In this document: one piece after another, positions 17,792 through 26,186 of the stretch | Position numbering within the stretch: position 1 is the first letter of the stretch | Layout of the letters: each line of letters starts with the position of its first letter | From: Mycobacterium colombiense | GTDB lineage: Bacteria > Actinomycetota > Actinomycetes > Mycobacteriales > Mycobacteriaceae | Length of the DNA stretch: 64,000 bases | Reading direction: 5' to 3' | Assembly (NCBI RefSeq): GCF_001953985.1 | Contig: NZ_MBEI01000078.1 | Location: forward strand, 61,927-125,926 | The notes under the pieces: generated by a model | The model's database searches: none | Told to the model about the DNA's origin: nothing | Seen by the model: only the letters and a program-made list of their open reading frames with translations | Position numbers and translations under genes: made by a program

Positions 17792-18928
17792 ATGAAGCTA
17801 GGGCAGGTATTCGATCCGCGAAGAAACGCGCTCAACGCACTTCGGTTGGCGCTCGCGGCCGAGGTGATGCTCTTCCACTCGTGGCCCATCACCGGCCACA
17901 TGCCTCCGAAGGCGACCCTGCAGCTGTTCTTCTCGGTGGGTGTCGACGGATTCTTCGCGATCTCGGGCTTCCTCATCACCCGGAGCTGGCTCACCGACCC
18001 ACGACTGCGCGACTATCTCACCGCCCGCGCGCTGCGCATCCTGCCCGGCTTCTACATCTGCCTGCTCGTGACCGCGTTCGTCTTCGCCCCGCTCAGCATG
18101 TTGATCCAAGGCGGTTCGGCCACCAAGCTGCTCGCGTCCACCGCCCCGCTCGTGTACGTCGTGAAAAATAGTGCGATCGCTTATCTGCAGCCCACTATCG
18201 ACGGAACGCTGCACGGCGTGCCGGGTGGACCCGCCTGGAACGGTTCGATGTGGTCGCTGATCTGGGAACTGCTGTGCTACCTCTTCGTTGCCGCTATCGG
18301 CGTGGCGGGACTGGCCAACCGCCGCTGGATATCCCCCGCGGTTCTGATAGTGGCGACACTGGCGGCGTTGGTCGTGCCGCCCCTGACATTCCCCGGGGTA
18401 TGGACCATTCCGCAGCTTGCCGTGCGCTCGGCCATCATGTTCGCGGCCGGAGCCATCATGTACCAGTGGCGCGACGTCATCCCCGCCCGATGGTCGCTCG
18501 TCGCCGTCTGCATCGTCATCGTGGCGGCCGCCGGGGTGCTGCCCGATTACCGCGTGGTCGGTGCGCTTCCGCTGGCCTACGCCGTGGTCGTGTCGGGCTC
18601 CCTGCTCAAGAGCGAACGGTTGAGGCTGCGCACCGATCTGTCCTACGGCGTCTACATCTACGCATTCCCGGCCCAGCAATTGCTCGCCGTCAGTGGGCTC
18701 GCGACGCGCCTGCACCCGGTGCTGTTCTTCCTCATCTCAGTGGCGACCACCCTGCCGCTTGCCGCGGTGAGCTGGTTCCTCATCGAGAAACCCTCGATGT
18801 CCCTCAAGCGCCGGCTTCGGATCAAGTGGTCGGCTCCCGTCGCGTCCAGCTCCGACGAGCCCGGGCCTGTCAGCGCCGCTGACGCCCGGACTGACCAGCC
18901 GGCTCCCGAGGCCCCGGGCGCCGCCTAG
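17792..18928 (+). CDS. Membrane acyltransferase, acyltransferase-3 family (copy 2)
   Basis: A 378-residue paralogue of the upstream gene, colinear from residue 1 (MKLGQVFDPRRNALNALRLALAAEV) to the terminal SWFLIEKPSMSLKRRL. It keeps the Arg...His active-site pair (RLALAAEVMLFHSWP) and VGVDGFFAISGFLITRSW. The ATG at 17792 has a good GGAGG ribosome site and aligns with copy 1; a GTG at 17777 would add five residues. The two tails diverge, this one being Ala/Pro/Asp-rich. Directly after the stop is a 33-codon remnant of a third copy. Confidence 0.85.
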   Translation: MKLGQVFDPRRNALNALRLALAAEVMLFHSWPITGHMPPKATLQLFFSVGVDGFFAISGFLITRSWLTDPRLRDYLTARALRILPGFYICLLVTAFVFAPLSMLIQGGSATKLLASTAPLVYVVKNSAIAYLQPTIDGTLHGVPGGPAWNGSMWSLIWELLCYLFVAAIGVAGLANRRWISPAVLIVATLAALVVPPLTFPGVWTIPQLAVRSAIMFAAGAIMYQWRDVIPARWSLVAVCIVIVAAAGVLPDYRVVGALPLAYAVVVSGSLLKSERLRLRTDLSYGVYIYAFPAQQLLAVSGLATRLHPVLFFLISVATTLPLAAVSWFLIEKPSMSLKRRLRIKWSAPVASSSDEPGPVSAADARTDQPAPEAPGAA

Positions 18929-19027
18929 CTTGCGACGGTAGCCACGCTTCCGGTGGCCGCGTTGAGCTGGCACCTGATCGAGCAGCCCGTGATGTCGCTC
19001 AAGTCGCGGCTGTTGAGGAAGTGGTCT
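18929..19027 (+). pseudogene. Fossil C-terminal tail of a third acyltransferase
   Basis: Starting immediately after the copy-2 stop, the plus strand reads LATVATLPVAALSWHLIEQP then VMSLKSRLLRKWS. This matches the copy-2 end (SVATTLPLAAVSWFLIEKPS, MSLKRRLRIKWS) and copy 1 (ALATLPLAAASWFLVEKPA) at most positions. No upstream part of such a gene remains, so this is the 3' stub left after a deletion or unequal recombination in a tandem array. It overlaps the 3' end of the minus-strand membrane-protein gene at 18999. Confidence 0.75.
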
Positions 19028-19403
19028 GACCGCCTCGAAGCCGAAGGCGTCCCCCAAGCCCCCACAGCACCACCGTGGCCACCTCGGCCGCCACGCTGAC
19101 GGCCGCGTACGGTGCGGGCTCCCAGCCCCGCTCGGAGAAGCCGGACAGGCCGACGGTGCGCGACAAGACGAACGCGACCAGGGAGCCGGCCGCCACCGCG
19201 GCACCGGCCCAGCGCAGCCAGGCGGGACCGCCGAGAAGGATCAGCAGCGCGATCGCGAACGAAAGGCTGGCCTGGGCCATGAATGCGGGACCGATATCCG
19301 GAATGTGTTGGTAGCCATGCACATAGAGGTAGGCGTGGCTGGCGGCGCTGATGATCAACGACACGGCCAGGCCGAGCCGGATCAGGATACTCGTCAAAGT
19401 CAT
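18999..19403 (-). CDS. Small four-helix membrane protein, unknown function
   Basis: A 134-residue protein with four predicted membrane helices (about 4-24, 38-58, 63-83, 98-116) and a polar Arg/Thr tail. I do not recognise a named family. The ATG at 19403 overlaps the stop of the metallophosphoesterase gene (ATGA), making this the last gene of the sigma-Rieske-cupredoxin-phosphoesterase unit. Its 3' end runs into DNA derived from an acyltransferase remnant on the other strand, so the last residues may be recently acquired. A role in the same envelope process is inferred only from coupling. Confidence 0.6.
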   Translation of the reverse strand: MTLTSILIRLGLAVSLIISAASHAYLYVHGYQHIPDIGPAFMAQASLSFAIALLILLGGPAWLRWAGAAVAAGSLVAFVLSRTVGLSGFSERGWEPAPYAAVSVAAEVATVVLWGLGGRLRLRGGQTTSSTAAT

Positions 19404-20329
19404 TGCAGTGCAGTCTCCTTCAAGGCCAGGGCGGCCTCTCCCTTGGTGTAGCTGACCTCGCGGATGCCCAGCGCATCGCGCAGCTTGCCGGCCGGCAGCG
19501 TCACCGGCTTGGGCGCGGGACCGTCGCCCGGTCGTGGCAGCGGGTACGCGGTGGTGGTGCCGCTGTAGAACGTGACGTTGTCTTCTGTCTTGGAGAACAG
19601 TTGGTGGACATGGCCGTTGAGGCACGTGACCGAGGAGAATCGCCGCAGGTAGCTGAGCGCCTGGGTGGCGTCGTCGGTGCCCCAGCCCCATTGCGGGTAC
19701 ATCGCGAACAGCGGGATGTGACTGAACACGATGACGGGGGTGTCGCTGGAAAGACGCGCGACGTCCTTCTTGACGAACTCCAGCTGATCGGCACCCAGAT
19801 GCCCGAGCTTGCGCAGATTCAGCGTGTTGACCAACGCGATCAGGTGCACGCCGGCGATGTCAAGGCTGTACCACCCGTCGCCAACGGAGCCGGCGCCGAA
19901 CGTATTTCGGTACTTCTGACCCGCGTCATCGATCGAGTCGTGCTCCCCTGGCACGGTGAACACGTGCGGCGTCTTGAGGCCGGTCATCATCTGCTTCACC
20001 TGGTCGAACTGCTCGGGGCTGGACAGATGGGTGAGGTCTCCGGTGTGGATGACGAAATCCGGTGTGTACCCGAGGTTGTTGACCTGATCGATCGCGTGGC
20101 GAAACGTTCCGGCGACGTCCGGGTTGGGCGCCCCGGTGAAACCGATATGGCTGTCGCTGATCTGCGCGAACCGCAGGGCGGGCCGGCCCGCGGCGTGCTG
20201 CGCCTTCGCCTGGCCCGCGACATGCGAGATGACCTCGCCGCCGGTCACGGCGAATCCGACCGCCGCTCCGAACCATGCCGTGTGCCGGATGAGCTGGCGG
20301 CGGGTCATGCCGTTCGCCTCGGCACTCAT
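19400..20329 (-). CDS. Tat-exported metallophosphoesterase
   Basis: A 309-residue calcineurin-like phosphoesterase. The N terminus carries a twin-arginine signal (TRRQLIRH then a hydrophobic stretch to about residue 35). Metal-ligand motifs appear in order: ISDSH, HTGDLTH, PGEHDS (GNHD variant with Glu), FSHIPLF and NGHVHQ. It therefore hydrolyses a phosphate ester outside the membrane; the substrate is unknown. The ATG at 20329 overlaps the cupredoxin stop (ATGA), and its own stop overlaps the next start, so five genes of this strand are translationally linked or nearly so. The Glu in place of Asn in the GNHD motif is worth noting. Confidence 0.85.
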   Translation of the reverse strand: MSAEANGMTRRQLIRHTAWFGAAVGFAVTGGEVISHVAGQAKAQHAAGRPALRFAQISDSHIGFTGAPNPDVAGTFRHAIDQVNNLGYTPDFVIHTGDLTHLSSPEQFDQVKQMMTGLKTPHVFTVPGEHDSIDDAGQKYRNTFGAGSVGDGWYSLDIAGVHLIALVNTLNLRKLGHLGADQLEFVKKDVARLSSDTPVIVFSHIPLFAMYPQWGWGTDDATQALSYLRRFSSVTCLNGHVHQLFSKTEDNVTFYSGTTTAYPLPRPGDGPAPKPVTLPAGKLRDALGIREVSYTKGEAALALKETALQ

Positions 20330-20724
20330 CCCGTCACCACCACGGTGCCGCGCATCATCGGGTGGATCGAGCAGACGTAGTCGAAAGTCCCTGCGGTGGA
20401 AAAGGTGTGGGTGAAGGTGGCTCCGGTTCCCATGCCGGGTGAATGAAACGAACCGTCGCTGGCGGCCACCGTATGGGGTTCTTCGTCGCGATTGGTCCAC
20501 GTGACGGTGGTCCCGGCGGGCACGGTCAAGGTCACCGGCGCGAACGCGAAGCCGTCGATGGTGACCTGGTCGCCGCGCACCGGAGCCGCCGGCGCGGTGA
20601 TCGACATTCCGGTGGTGGGCGCGGGGGTGGTCGCCGCCGGCCGTGACTGGGAGCAGCCGACCAACAGCAGCACACAGGCGGCCGCCATGGCCGCCGAATG
20701 CCTTCGAAGCATGGGGATATCCAT
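20326..20724 (-). CDS. Cupredoxin-domain lipoprotein (plastocyanin-like)
   Basis: A 132-residue exported copper protein. A signal peptide ends in the lipobox LLVGC (Cys25), followed by a Thr/Pro/Ala linker and a cupredoxin fold. Type-1 copper ligands can be read as His in EPHTV, and Cys, His and Met in CSIHPMMRG near the C terminus. It is expected to be an electron carrier or copper binder on the outer face of the membrane. It lies 30 bases after the Rieske gene and overlaps the phosphoesterase start, so it may exchange electrons with the Rieske protein (inference). Confidence 0.88.
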   Translation of the reverse strand: MDIPMLRRHSAAMAAACVLLLVGCSQSRPAATTPAPTTGMSITAPAAPVRGDQVTIDGFAFAPVTLTVPAGTTVTWTNRDEEPHTVAASDGSFHSPGMGTGATFTHTFSTAGTFDYVCSIHPMMRGTVVVTG

Positions 20725-20754
20725 GCCCAGAGATAGGGCGGTGGGTTACACCCC

Positions 20755-21462
20755 TCAGGCCGGCCGCTCGGTGTGCGGCGGGGCGAATACCTCGATGACC
20801 CCGTTGACCTCGCGAACCATCAATGCGGGCAACGGCTTCGGCACGATCGGCAGCTGGTGGGTGAGCACCTGCCCGCTGGGCGAGAACGACGTGGTGTGGC
20901 AGGGGCAGCGCAGCGTGTCGTCGGGGGCGTCGAACCACAGCTTGCAGCCCTGATGGGTACACACCCCAGAGATCGCCTGGATTTTGCCGTCGACGCGGCG
21001 GACGAATCCGGTGACCGAGCCGAGGTCGAAGGCGCGCATCGCGCCATCGGGCACATCCGAGCCGGCCGCGACGCGCTGCCAGCTGCCCTCGTTGGGCGTG
21101 AGTTGCCCGGCGGCGACCTCGGGGGCCCGACCGTCGCCGGTTCGCCCCGCGATCAGTGTGCGATCGACGGACACCGCGGCGACCGCGGCGGTCGCGGCGG
21201 CCGACGTGCCGACGATGACCTGACGGCGCGTGCTGCCGCGCGCCTGCGGCGTTTCCGTTGGCGCGCCGGACATCTGCTCGGCGATACGGCGGTGCAGGTC
21301 CGTGACGAATTGCTGGCGCGGCGCGTCACCGCCCTCGCGGGCAGCGCGCAGCTCGATGGCCGTGCGCAGTTGCGCCGCCTCGAAGTCGTCGGGCGCGAAC
21401 GGCCTGGGCCGGCGCCCCCGCAACAGGTCGTCGACATAACGTCGCAGCCCTCGCGCATTCAT
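20755..21462 (-). CDS. Membrane Rieske 2Fe-2S protein with cytosolic N-terminal domain
   Basis: A 235-residue protein. Residues 1-75 are a charged helical segment (RYVDDLLRGRRPRPFAPDDF, QQFVTDLHRRIAEQ). A twin-arginine-like STRRQVIVG and a hydrophobic helix follow at about 76-100. The C-terminal Rieske domain has CTHQGC and CPCHTTSF, giving the two Cys and two His ligands of a 2Fe-2S cluster. The ATG at 21462 overlaps the stop of the ECF sigma gene. Position directly behind the sigma factor, with a cytosolic helical part, a single membrane helix and an external redox domain, makes it a candidate redox-sensing anti-sigma factor. No HxxxCxxC zinc motif is present. An ordinary electron-transfer role is equally possible. 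Confidence 0.85.
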   Translation of the reverse strand: MNARGLRRYVDDLLRGRRPRPFAPDDFEAAQLRTAIELRAAREGGDAPRQQFVTDLHRRIAEQMSGAPTETPQARGSTRRQVIVGTSAAATAAVAAVSVDRTLIAGRTGDGRAPEVAAGQLTPNEGSWQRVAAGSDVPDGAMRAFDLGSVTGFVRRVDGKIQAISGVCTHQGCKLWFDAPDDTLRCPCHTTSFSPSGQVLTHQLPIVPKPLPALMVREVNGVIEVFAPPHTERPA

Positions 21463-22007
21463 GGCTGCCCCCCATCGTTGACCTGCGCCGCCAGCCGCAG
21501 GGCACGGTGCTGGAGCACTTTGGCATTGGCCACGCTGATCCCGAGTTCCGCGGCTGACTCCTTGATCGAATTGCCCTGCAGGAAGCGCGATTCCAGGATC
21601 TGGCGGTAGCGGTCCGGCAGGCTGTCCAGAACCCGGGCAACTCGCTGCGGCGCGGTGCTGATCGCATCCTGGCTGTCGGCGGGTTGTTCGATGTCCTCGA
21701 TCGAGGTTATCTCCCGGCCCAGCGTCTCGCGCCAGTGCGCGGCCAGCACCGTCCTGGCCGTCGCCCGCAGGTACGCGCGCACCTCGGCGACGCTCGCGGT
21801 CAGCCGCAGCGGCCGCAGCGCGGCGAGGAACACCTCGGCGGTGAGGTCCTCGGCGTCGGTCTGGTTGCCGACGCGCGCGAACAGCGTGCGGTACACCCAG
21901 GTCACGTTGTCGGAGTAGACGGCTTCCCAGTTCGGGTAGCCGGCATCGCCATTGTCGGGCACCGCGCGCAGCGGTCGCGGGCCGACGGGTTCGTTTCTTG
22001 CCGCCAC
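21459..22007 (-). CDS. ECF-family RNA polymerase sigma factor
   Basis: A 182-residue extracytoplasmic-function sigma factor. Region 2 is at about residues 30-95 (YRTLFARVGNQTDAEDLTAEVFLAALRPL, AYLRATARTVLAAHWR) and region 4 at about 125-172 (LPDRYRQILESRFLQGNSIKESAAELGISVANAKVLQHRAL). The GTG at 22007 is supported by a strong AGGAGG six bases upstream. It is the first gene of a minus-strand unit with the Rieske, cupredoxin, phosphoesterase and membrane-protein genes, and is distinct from sigL at 38043. The 33-base upstream gap contains TGTAAC followed 16 bases later by CGG, a possible ECF-type autoregulatory promoter of low certainty. Confidence 0.9.
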   Translation of the reverse strand: MAARNEPVGPRPLRAVPDNGDAGYPNWEAVYSDNVTWVYRTLFARVGNQTDAEDLTAEVFLAALRPLRLTASVAEVRAYLRATARTVLAAHWRETLGREITSIEDIEQPADSQDAISTAPQRVARVLDSLPDRYRQILESRFLQGNSIKESAAELGISVANAKVLQHRALRLAAQVNDGGQP

Positions 22008-22040
22008 ATGCCTCCTTCACCCGATGAATATCGACTCGGG

Positions 22041-22454
22041 TTACACGGCCGCCGCGAGTGCGGCTTCGGCCGCCATCAGCTCATCGAGCTTGGTGGCGGT
22101 GGCGGAGAAGACGGACTTGGCGATGCCCAGGATCCGCTCCCGCACCCGGGGCTTCGGCATGATGCGGTCGTAGTACGCGCAGATCTCGCCAGCGGTCGCC
22201 AGTTCGAAAAGGCCGCGGTTCCAACCCACTTGGTCAATGGCGTCGCTGCCCAGCCGTGACGAGTTGACGCCGTAGAACGCCGAGGGCTGATGCAGCCGCA
22301 CAAACGGATAGGCCAGGGTCCAGTGCCCACCGGGCGCGTGGTGGCGATCCATCACTACCACGCGGGCCTCCGTCTCGGCGACCAGCGTGTCGATGAACGC
22401 CATGCCCATGACGCCCGCACCGACTACCAGGTAGTCGGCCTCGATGGTGTGCAT
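22041..22454 (-). pseudogene. N-terminal remnant of a FAD/NAD(P)-dependent oxidoreductase
   Basis: Encodes only 137 residues. The N terminus is a clear Rossmann dinucleotide fold (ADYLVVGAGVMGMAFIDTL, VVMDRHHAPGGHWTLAYPF, LHQPSAFYGVNS), as in flavin-dependent oxidoreductases of several hundred residues. After about residue 112 (RVRERILGIAKSV) the sequence changes to an Ala/Glu helical tail (ATKLDELMAAEAALAAAV) and stops. The rest of the enzyme is missing, so this looks like an internal deletion joining the first quarter to a short C-terminal stub. The ATG at 22454 is intact and the fragment could still be expressed. Confidence 0.6.
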
Positions 22455-22509
22455 ACAGCTGTCAGGCTAGCCCGGTACCCACCTTGCCAAGGGTCGAACA
22501 AGGTTACTA

Positions 22510-22525
22510 GGATATGCAAGTATCC
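22510..22525 (+). promoter_or_regulatory. Inverted repeat upstream of mmsA
   Basis: GGATATGCAAGTATCC has perfect five-base arms GGATA/TATCC around TGCAAG, centred about 40 bases before the mmsA ATG. The position suits a repressor operator for the valine-catabolism operon. No matching second copy was found in the window, and no regulator is encoded next to it. Confidence 0.3.
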
Positions 22526-22557
22526 GCTTACGCCCGTCAACCACACTCGAGGGCCCC

Positions 22558-24078
22558 ATGACCACACAGATTCCGCACTTCATCGATGGGCAGCGCACCG
22601 CCGGCCAGTCCGGCCGCAGCGCTGACGTCTTCGACCCCAGCACCGGGGGTGTTCAGGCGACGGTGCCCATGGCCGGCCAGGCCGACATCGATGCCGCGGT
22701 GGCATCGGCCGTCGAAGCGCAAAAGGGTTGGGCCGCAACAAATCCCCAGCGGCGCGCGCGTGTGATGATGCGCTTCATCGAGCTGGTCAACAAGCACAAC
22801 GACGAGCTGGCCGAGCTGCTGTCGCGCGAGCACGGCAAGACACTGGCCGACGCCAAGGGTGACATCCAGCGCGGCATCGAGGTCATCGAGTTCTGCATCG
22901 GGATCCCCCACCTGCTCAAGGGTGAATACAGCGAGGGCGCCGGCCCGGGCATCGACGTCTACTCGCTGCGCCAGCCCCTGGGCGTGGTCGCCGGCATCAC
23001 CCCGTTCAACTTCCCTGCGATGATCCCGCTGTGGAAGGCCGGCCCGGCGCTGGCCTGCGGCAACGCGTTCGTGCTCAAGCCCAGCGAGCGGGACCCGTCG
23101 GTGCCGGTGCGGCTGGCCGAGCTCTTCGGAGAGGCAGGCCTGCCGCCCGGCGTGTTCCAGGTCGTGCACGGCGACAAGGAGGCCGTCGACGCCATCCTGA
23201 ACCACCCCGACATCCAGGCGGTCGGGTTCGTCGGCAGCTCCGACATCGCCCAGTACATCTACGCCGGCGCCGCGGCCACGGGCAAGCGCGCGCAGTGCTT
23301 CGGCGGCGCCAAGAACCACATGATCGTGATGCCCGATGCCGACCTGGATCAGGCCGTCGACGCCCTGATCGGCGCCGGGTACGGCAGCGCCGGCGAGCGC
23401 TGCATGGCGATCAGCGTCGCGGTCCCCGTCGGTGACCAGACGGCCGACCGGCTGCGTGCCCGGCTCATCGAGCGGATCAACAACCTGCGGGTGGGCCACA
23501 GCCTCGACCCCAAGGCCGACTACGGTCCGCTGGTGACCGAGGCCGCCGTGGCGCGGGTGCGCGACTACATCACCCAGGGTGTGGACGCGGGAGCCGAGTT
23601 GGTCATCGACGGCCGCGAACGGGCCAGCGACGACCTGGCTTTCGGCGACGCCAACCTCGAAGGCGGCTTCTTCATCGGCCCCACCCTGTTCGACCACGTC
23701 ACCCCTGACATGTCGATCTACACCGACGAGATCTTCGGGCCGGTGTTGTGCATCGTGCGCGCGCACGATTACGAGGAGGCGCTGCGGCTGCCGTCCGAGC
23801 ACGAATACGGCAACGGCGTGGCGGTTTTCACCCGTGACGGCGACGCGGCCCGCGACTTCGTCTCCCGCGTGCAGGTCGGCATGGTCGGTGTCAACGTGCC
23901 GATCCCGGTGCCGGTGGCCTACCACACCTTCGGCGGCTGGAAGCGTTCCGGGTTCGGCGACCTCAACCAGCACGGTCCCTCGTCGATCATCTTCTACACG
24001 AAGACCAAGACCGTGACCCAGCGGTGGCCGTCCGGCATCAAAGAAGGTGCCGAATTCGTCATTCCCACAATGGATTAG
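22558..24078 (+). CDS. mmsA: Methylmalonate-semialdehyde dehydrogenase (CoA-acylating)
   Basis: A 506-residue aldehyde dehydrogenase oxidising methylmalonate semialdehyde to propionyl-CoA in valine (and thymine) breakdown. Family marks are ITPFNFPAMIPLWKAGPALACGN, VGFVGSS, FGGAKNHMIVMPDAD and the catalytic Cys282 in GSAGERCMA, where this CoA-dependent subfamily differs from ordinary aldehyde dehydrogenases. The C terminus has FGGWKRSGFGD. It starts the mmsA-fadE-mmsB operon, 12 bases before the acyl-CoA dehydrogenase; I recall the same three genes as Rv0753c-Rv0751c in M. tuberculosis. Confidence 0.94.
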   Translation: MTTQIPHFIDGQRTAGQSGRSADVFDPSTGGVQATVPMAGQADIDAAVASAVEAQKGWAATNPQRRARVMMRFIELVNKHNDELAELLSREHGKTLADAKGDIQRGIEVIEFCIGIPHLLKGEYSEGAGPGIDVYSLRQPLGVVAGITPFNFPAMIPLWKAGPALACGNAFVLKPSERDPSVPVRLAELFGEAGLPPGVFQVVHGDKEAVDAILNHPDIQAVGFVGSSDIAQYIYAGAAATGKRAQCFGGAKNHMIVMPDADLDQAVDALIGAGYGSAGERCMAISVAVPVGDQTADRLRARLIERINNLRVGHSLDPKADYGPLVTEAAVARVRDYITQGVDAGAELVIDGRERASDDLAFGDANLEGGFFIGPTLFDHVTPDMSIYTDEIFGPVLCIVRAHDYEEALRLPSEHEYGNGVAVFTRDGDAARDFVSRVQVGMVGVNVPIPVPVAYHTFGGWKRSGFGDLNQHGPSSIIFYTKTKTVTQRWPSGIKEGAEFVIPTMD

Positions 24079-24090
24079 GTTCGCTGCGTT

Positions 24091-25257
24091 ATGGCTTCAT
24101 TTACCCTCAACGACGACGAACGGGTGATCACCGAGACGGCCGCCGCGTTCGCCGCCAAGCGCCTCGCCCCGTTCGCCCTGGAATGGGATGCGGCCAAGCA
24201 TTTCCCGGTCGACGTGCTGCGCGAATCGGCGGAGCTCGGCATGGCGGCGATCTACTGCCGCGAGGACGTCGGCGGCAGCGGACTGCGCCGGCTCGACGGT
24301 GTCCGCATCTTCGAGCAGCTGGCCATCGCCGACCCCACCACCGCCGCATTCCTGTCCATTCACAACATGTGCGCGTGGATGATCGACACCTTCGGCACCG
24401 CCGAGCAGCGCAAGGACTGGGTCCCGCGGCTGGCGTCGATGGACGTCATCGCCAGCTACTGCCTCACCGAGCCGGGCGCCGGGTCCGACGCCAGCGCGCT
24501 GAGCACCCGCGCCGTCAAGCAGGGTGGCGACTATGTGCTGGACGGCGTCAAGCAGTTCATCTCCGGCGCGGGCGCCTCGGACGTCTACGTGGTGATGGCC
24601 AGGACCGGCAGCGAGGGGCCGCGGGGTATCTCGGCCTTCGTGGTCGAAAAGGGCACTCCGGGGCTGAGTTTCGGCTCGCTCGAGGAAAAGATGGGCTGGC
24701 ACGCTCAACCCACCGCGCAGGTGATCCTGGAAGGCGTCCGGGTGCCGGCCGACGCGATGCTGGGCGGCGCCGAGGGCGAGGGCGCCGGATTCGGCATCGC
24801 GATGAAGGGCCTCAACGGCGGTCGGCTCAACATCGCCGCGTGCTCACTCGGCGGCGCCCAGGCCGCCGCGGACAAGGCCGGTGCCTATGTTCGCGATCGG
24901 CAGGCGTTCGGGTCGTCCCTGCTCGACGAGCCGACCATCCGCTTCACCCTGGCCGACATGGCCACCGGCCTCGAAACCTCGCGAATGATGTTATGGCGGG
25001 CGGCCAATGCGCTGGACACTGACGATCCCGACAAGGTCGAGTTGTGTGCGATGGCCAAGCGCTACGTCACCGACACCTGCTTCGAGGTCGCCGACAAAGC
25101 CCTGCAGCTGCACGGTGGCTACGGCTACCTGCGCGAGTATGGTCTGGAAAAGATCGTCCGCGACCTGCGGGTGCACCGAATCCTGGAAGGCACCAACGAA
25201 ATCATGCGGGTGGTCATCGGCCGGGCCGAAGCCGCACGGGTCCGCGCAACCGCATAG
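24091..25257 (+). CDS. fadE9: Acyl-CoA dehydrogenase, probably isobutyryl-CoA dehydrogenase (FadE9-like)
   Basis: A 388-residue FAD enzyme of the acyl-CoA dehydrogenase family. Conserved segments are YCLTEPGAGSDASAL, KQFISGAG, DRQAFGSSLLD, LHGGYGYLREYGLEKIVRDLRVHRILEGTNEIMR, the last including the catalytic Glu in EGT. Its place between mmsA and mmsB points to isobutyryl-CoA oxidation in valine catabolism. It starts 12 bases after mmsA and ends 23 bases before mmsB, whose ribosome site is AGAAAGG. Confidence 0.9.
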   Translation: MASFTLNDDERVITETAAAFAAKRLAPFALEWDAAKHFPVDVLRESAELGMAAIYCREDVGGSGLRRLDGVRIFEQLAIADPTTAAFLSIHNMCAWMIDTFGTAEQRKDWVPRLASMDVIASYCLTEPGAGSDASALSTRAVKQGGDYVLDGVKQFISGAGASDVYVVMARTGSEGPRGISAFVVEKGTPGLSFGSLEEKMGWHAQPTAQVILEGVRVPADAMLGGAEGEGAGFGIAMKGLNGGRLNIAACSLGGAQAAADKAGAYVRDRQAFGSSLLDEPTIRFTLADMATGLETSRMMLWRAANALDTDDPDKVELCAMAKRYVTDTCFEVADKALQLHGGYGYLREYGLEKIVRDLRVHRILEGTNEIMRVVIGRAEAARVRATA

Positions 25258-25280
25258 ACAACCGCATAGAAAGGTCTCCG

Positions 25281-26162
25281 ATGACCGAGCACCTGACGGT
25301 GGCCTTCCTGGGCCTGGGCCACATGGGCGGGCCCATGGCGACCAATCTTGTTGCGGCCAAACATGCGGTGCGCGGATTCGATCCCGTCCCCGCGGCGCTG
25401 TCCGCGGCGGCCGAGGCCGGCGTCACGGGATTCGACAGCGCCACGGACGCCGTGGCCGGGTCGGACGTGGTGATCACCATGCTGCCCAACGGGGAGCTGG
25501 TCAAGCGCTGCTATGCGGAGATCCTGCCCGCCGCGCGGCCCGGCGCGCTGTTCATCGACAGCTCCACGATCTCGGTCAACGACGCCCGCGAGGTACATGC
25601 GCTGGCCGAATCGAGCGGCGTCGCGCAGCTGGACGCCCCCGTCTCGGGCGGGGTGAAGGGCGCCGTCGCCGGGACGCTGGCGTTCATGGTGGGCGGCGAC
25701 GCCGATGCCCTGCAGCGTGCGCGGCCGGTGCTGGAACCCATGGCGGGCAAGGTCATTCACTGCGGCGCGGCCGGAGCCGGACAGGCCGCCAAGGTGTGCA
25801 ACAACATGGTGCTGGCGGTGCAGCAGATCGCGATCGGCGAGGCCTTCATCCTGGCCGAGAAGCTCGGGTTGTCCGCCCAATCGCTGTTCGACGTCATCAC
25901 CGGGGCGACCGGCAACTGCTGGGCGGTGCACACCAACTGCCCTGTGCCGGGCCCGGTCCCGACGTCCCCGGCCAACAACGACTTCAAGCCCGGATTTGCC
26001 ACCGCGCTGATGAACAAGGACCTCGGCCTGGCGATGGATGCGGTGTCGTCCAGCGGTGCTGTGGCGCCGCTGGGCACACACGCGGCCGAGATCTACGCGG
26101 AATTCGCCGCCGAGCACGCCGATAAGGACTTCAGCGCCGTCATCGAGATGCTGCGCGGCTGA
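25281..26162 (+). CDS. mmsB: 3-hydroxyisobutyrate dehydrogenase
   Basis: A 293-residue beta-hydroxyacid dehydrogenase converting 3-hydroxyisobutyrate to methylmalonate semialdehyde, the substrate of MmsA. It has the NAD motif FLGLGHMGGPMATNL at the N terminus, DAPVSGGVKGA for substrate binding and the catalytic Lys in GQAAKVCNNM. The ATG at 25281 is the family start; the open frame begins earlier without a match. It completes the valine-catabolism operon. Confidence 0.93.
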   Translation: MTEHLTVAFLGLGHMGGPMATNLVAAKHAVRGFDPVPAALSAAAEAGVTGFDSATDAVAGSDVVITMLPNGELVKRCYAEILPAARPGALFIDSSTISVNDAREVHALAESSGVAQLDAPVSGGVKGAVAGTLAFMVGGDADALQRARPVLEPMAGKVIHCGAAGAGQAAKVCNNMVLAVQQIAIGEAFILAEKLGLSAQSLFDVITGATGNCWAVHTNCPVPGPVPTSPANNDFKPGFATALMNKDLGLAMDAVSSSGAVAPLGTHAAEIYAEFAAEHADKDFSAVIEMLRG

Positions 26163-26186
26163 TGCCACGTCACGAAGGAGCATTCG

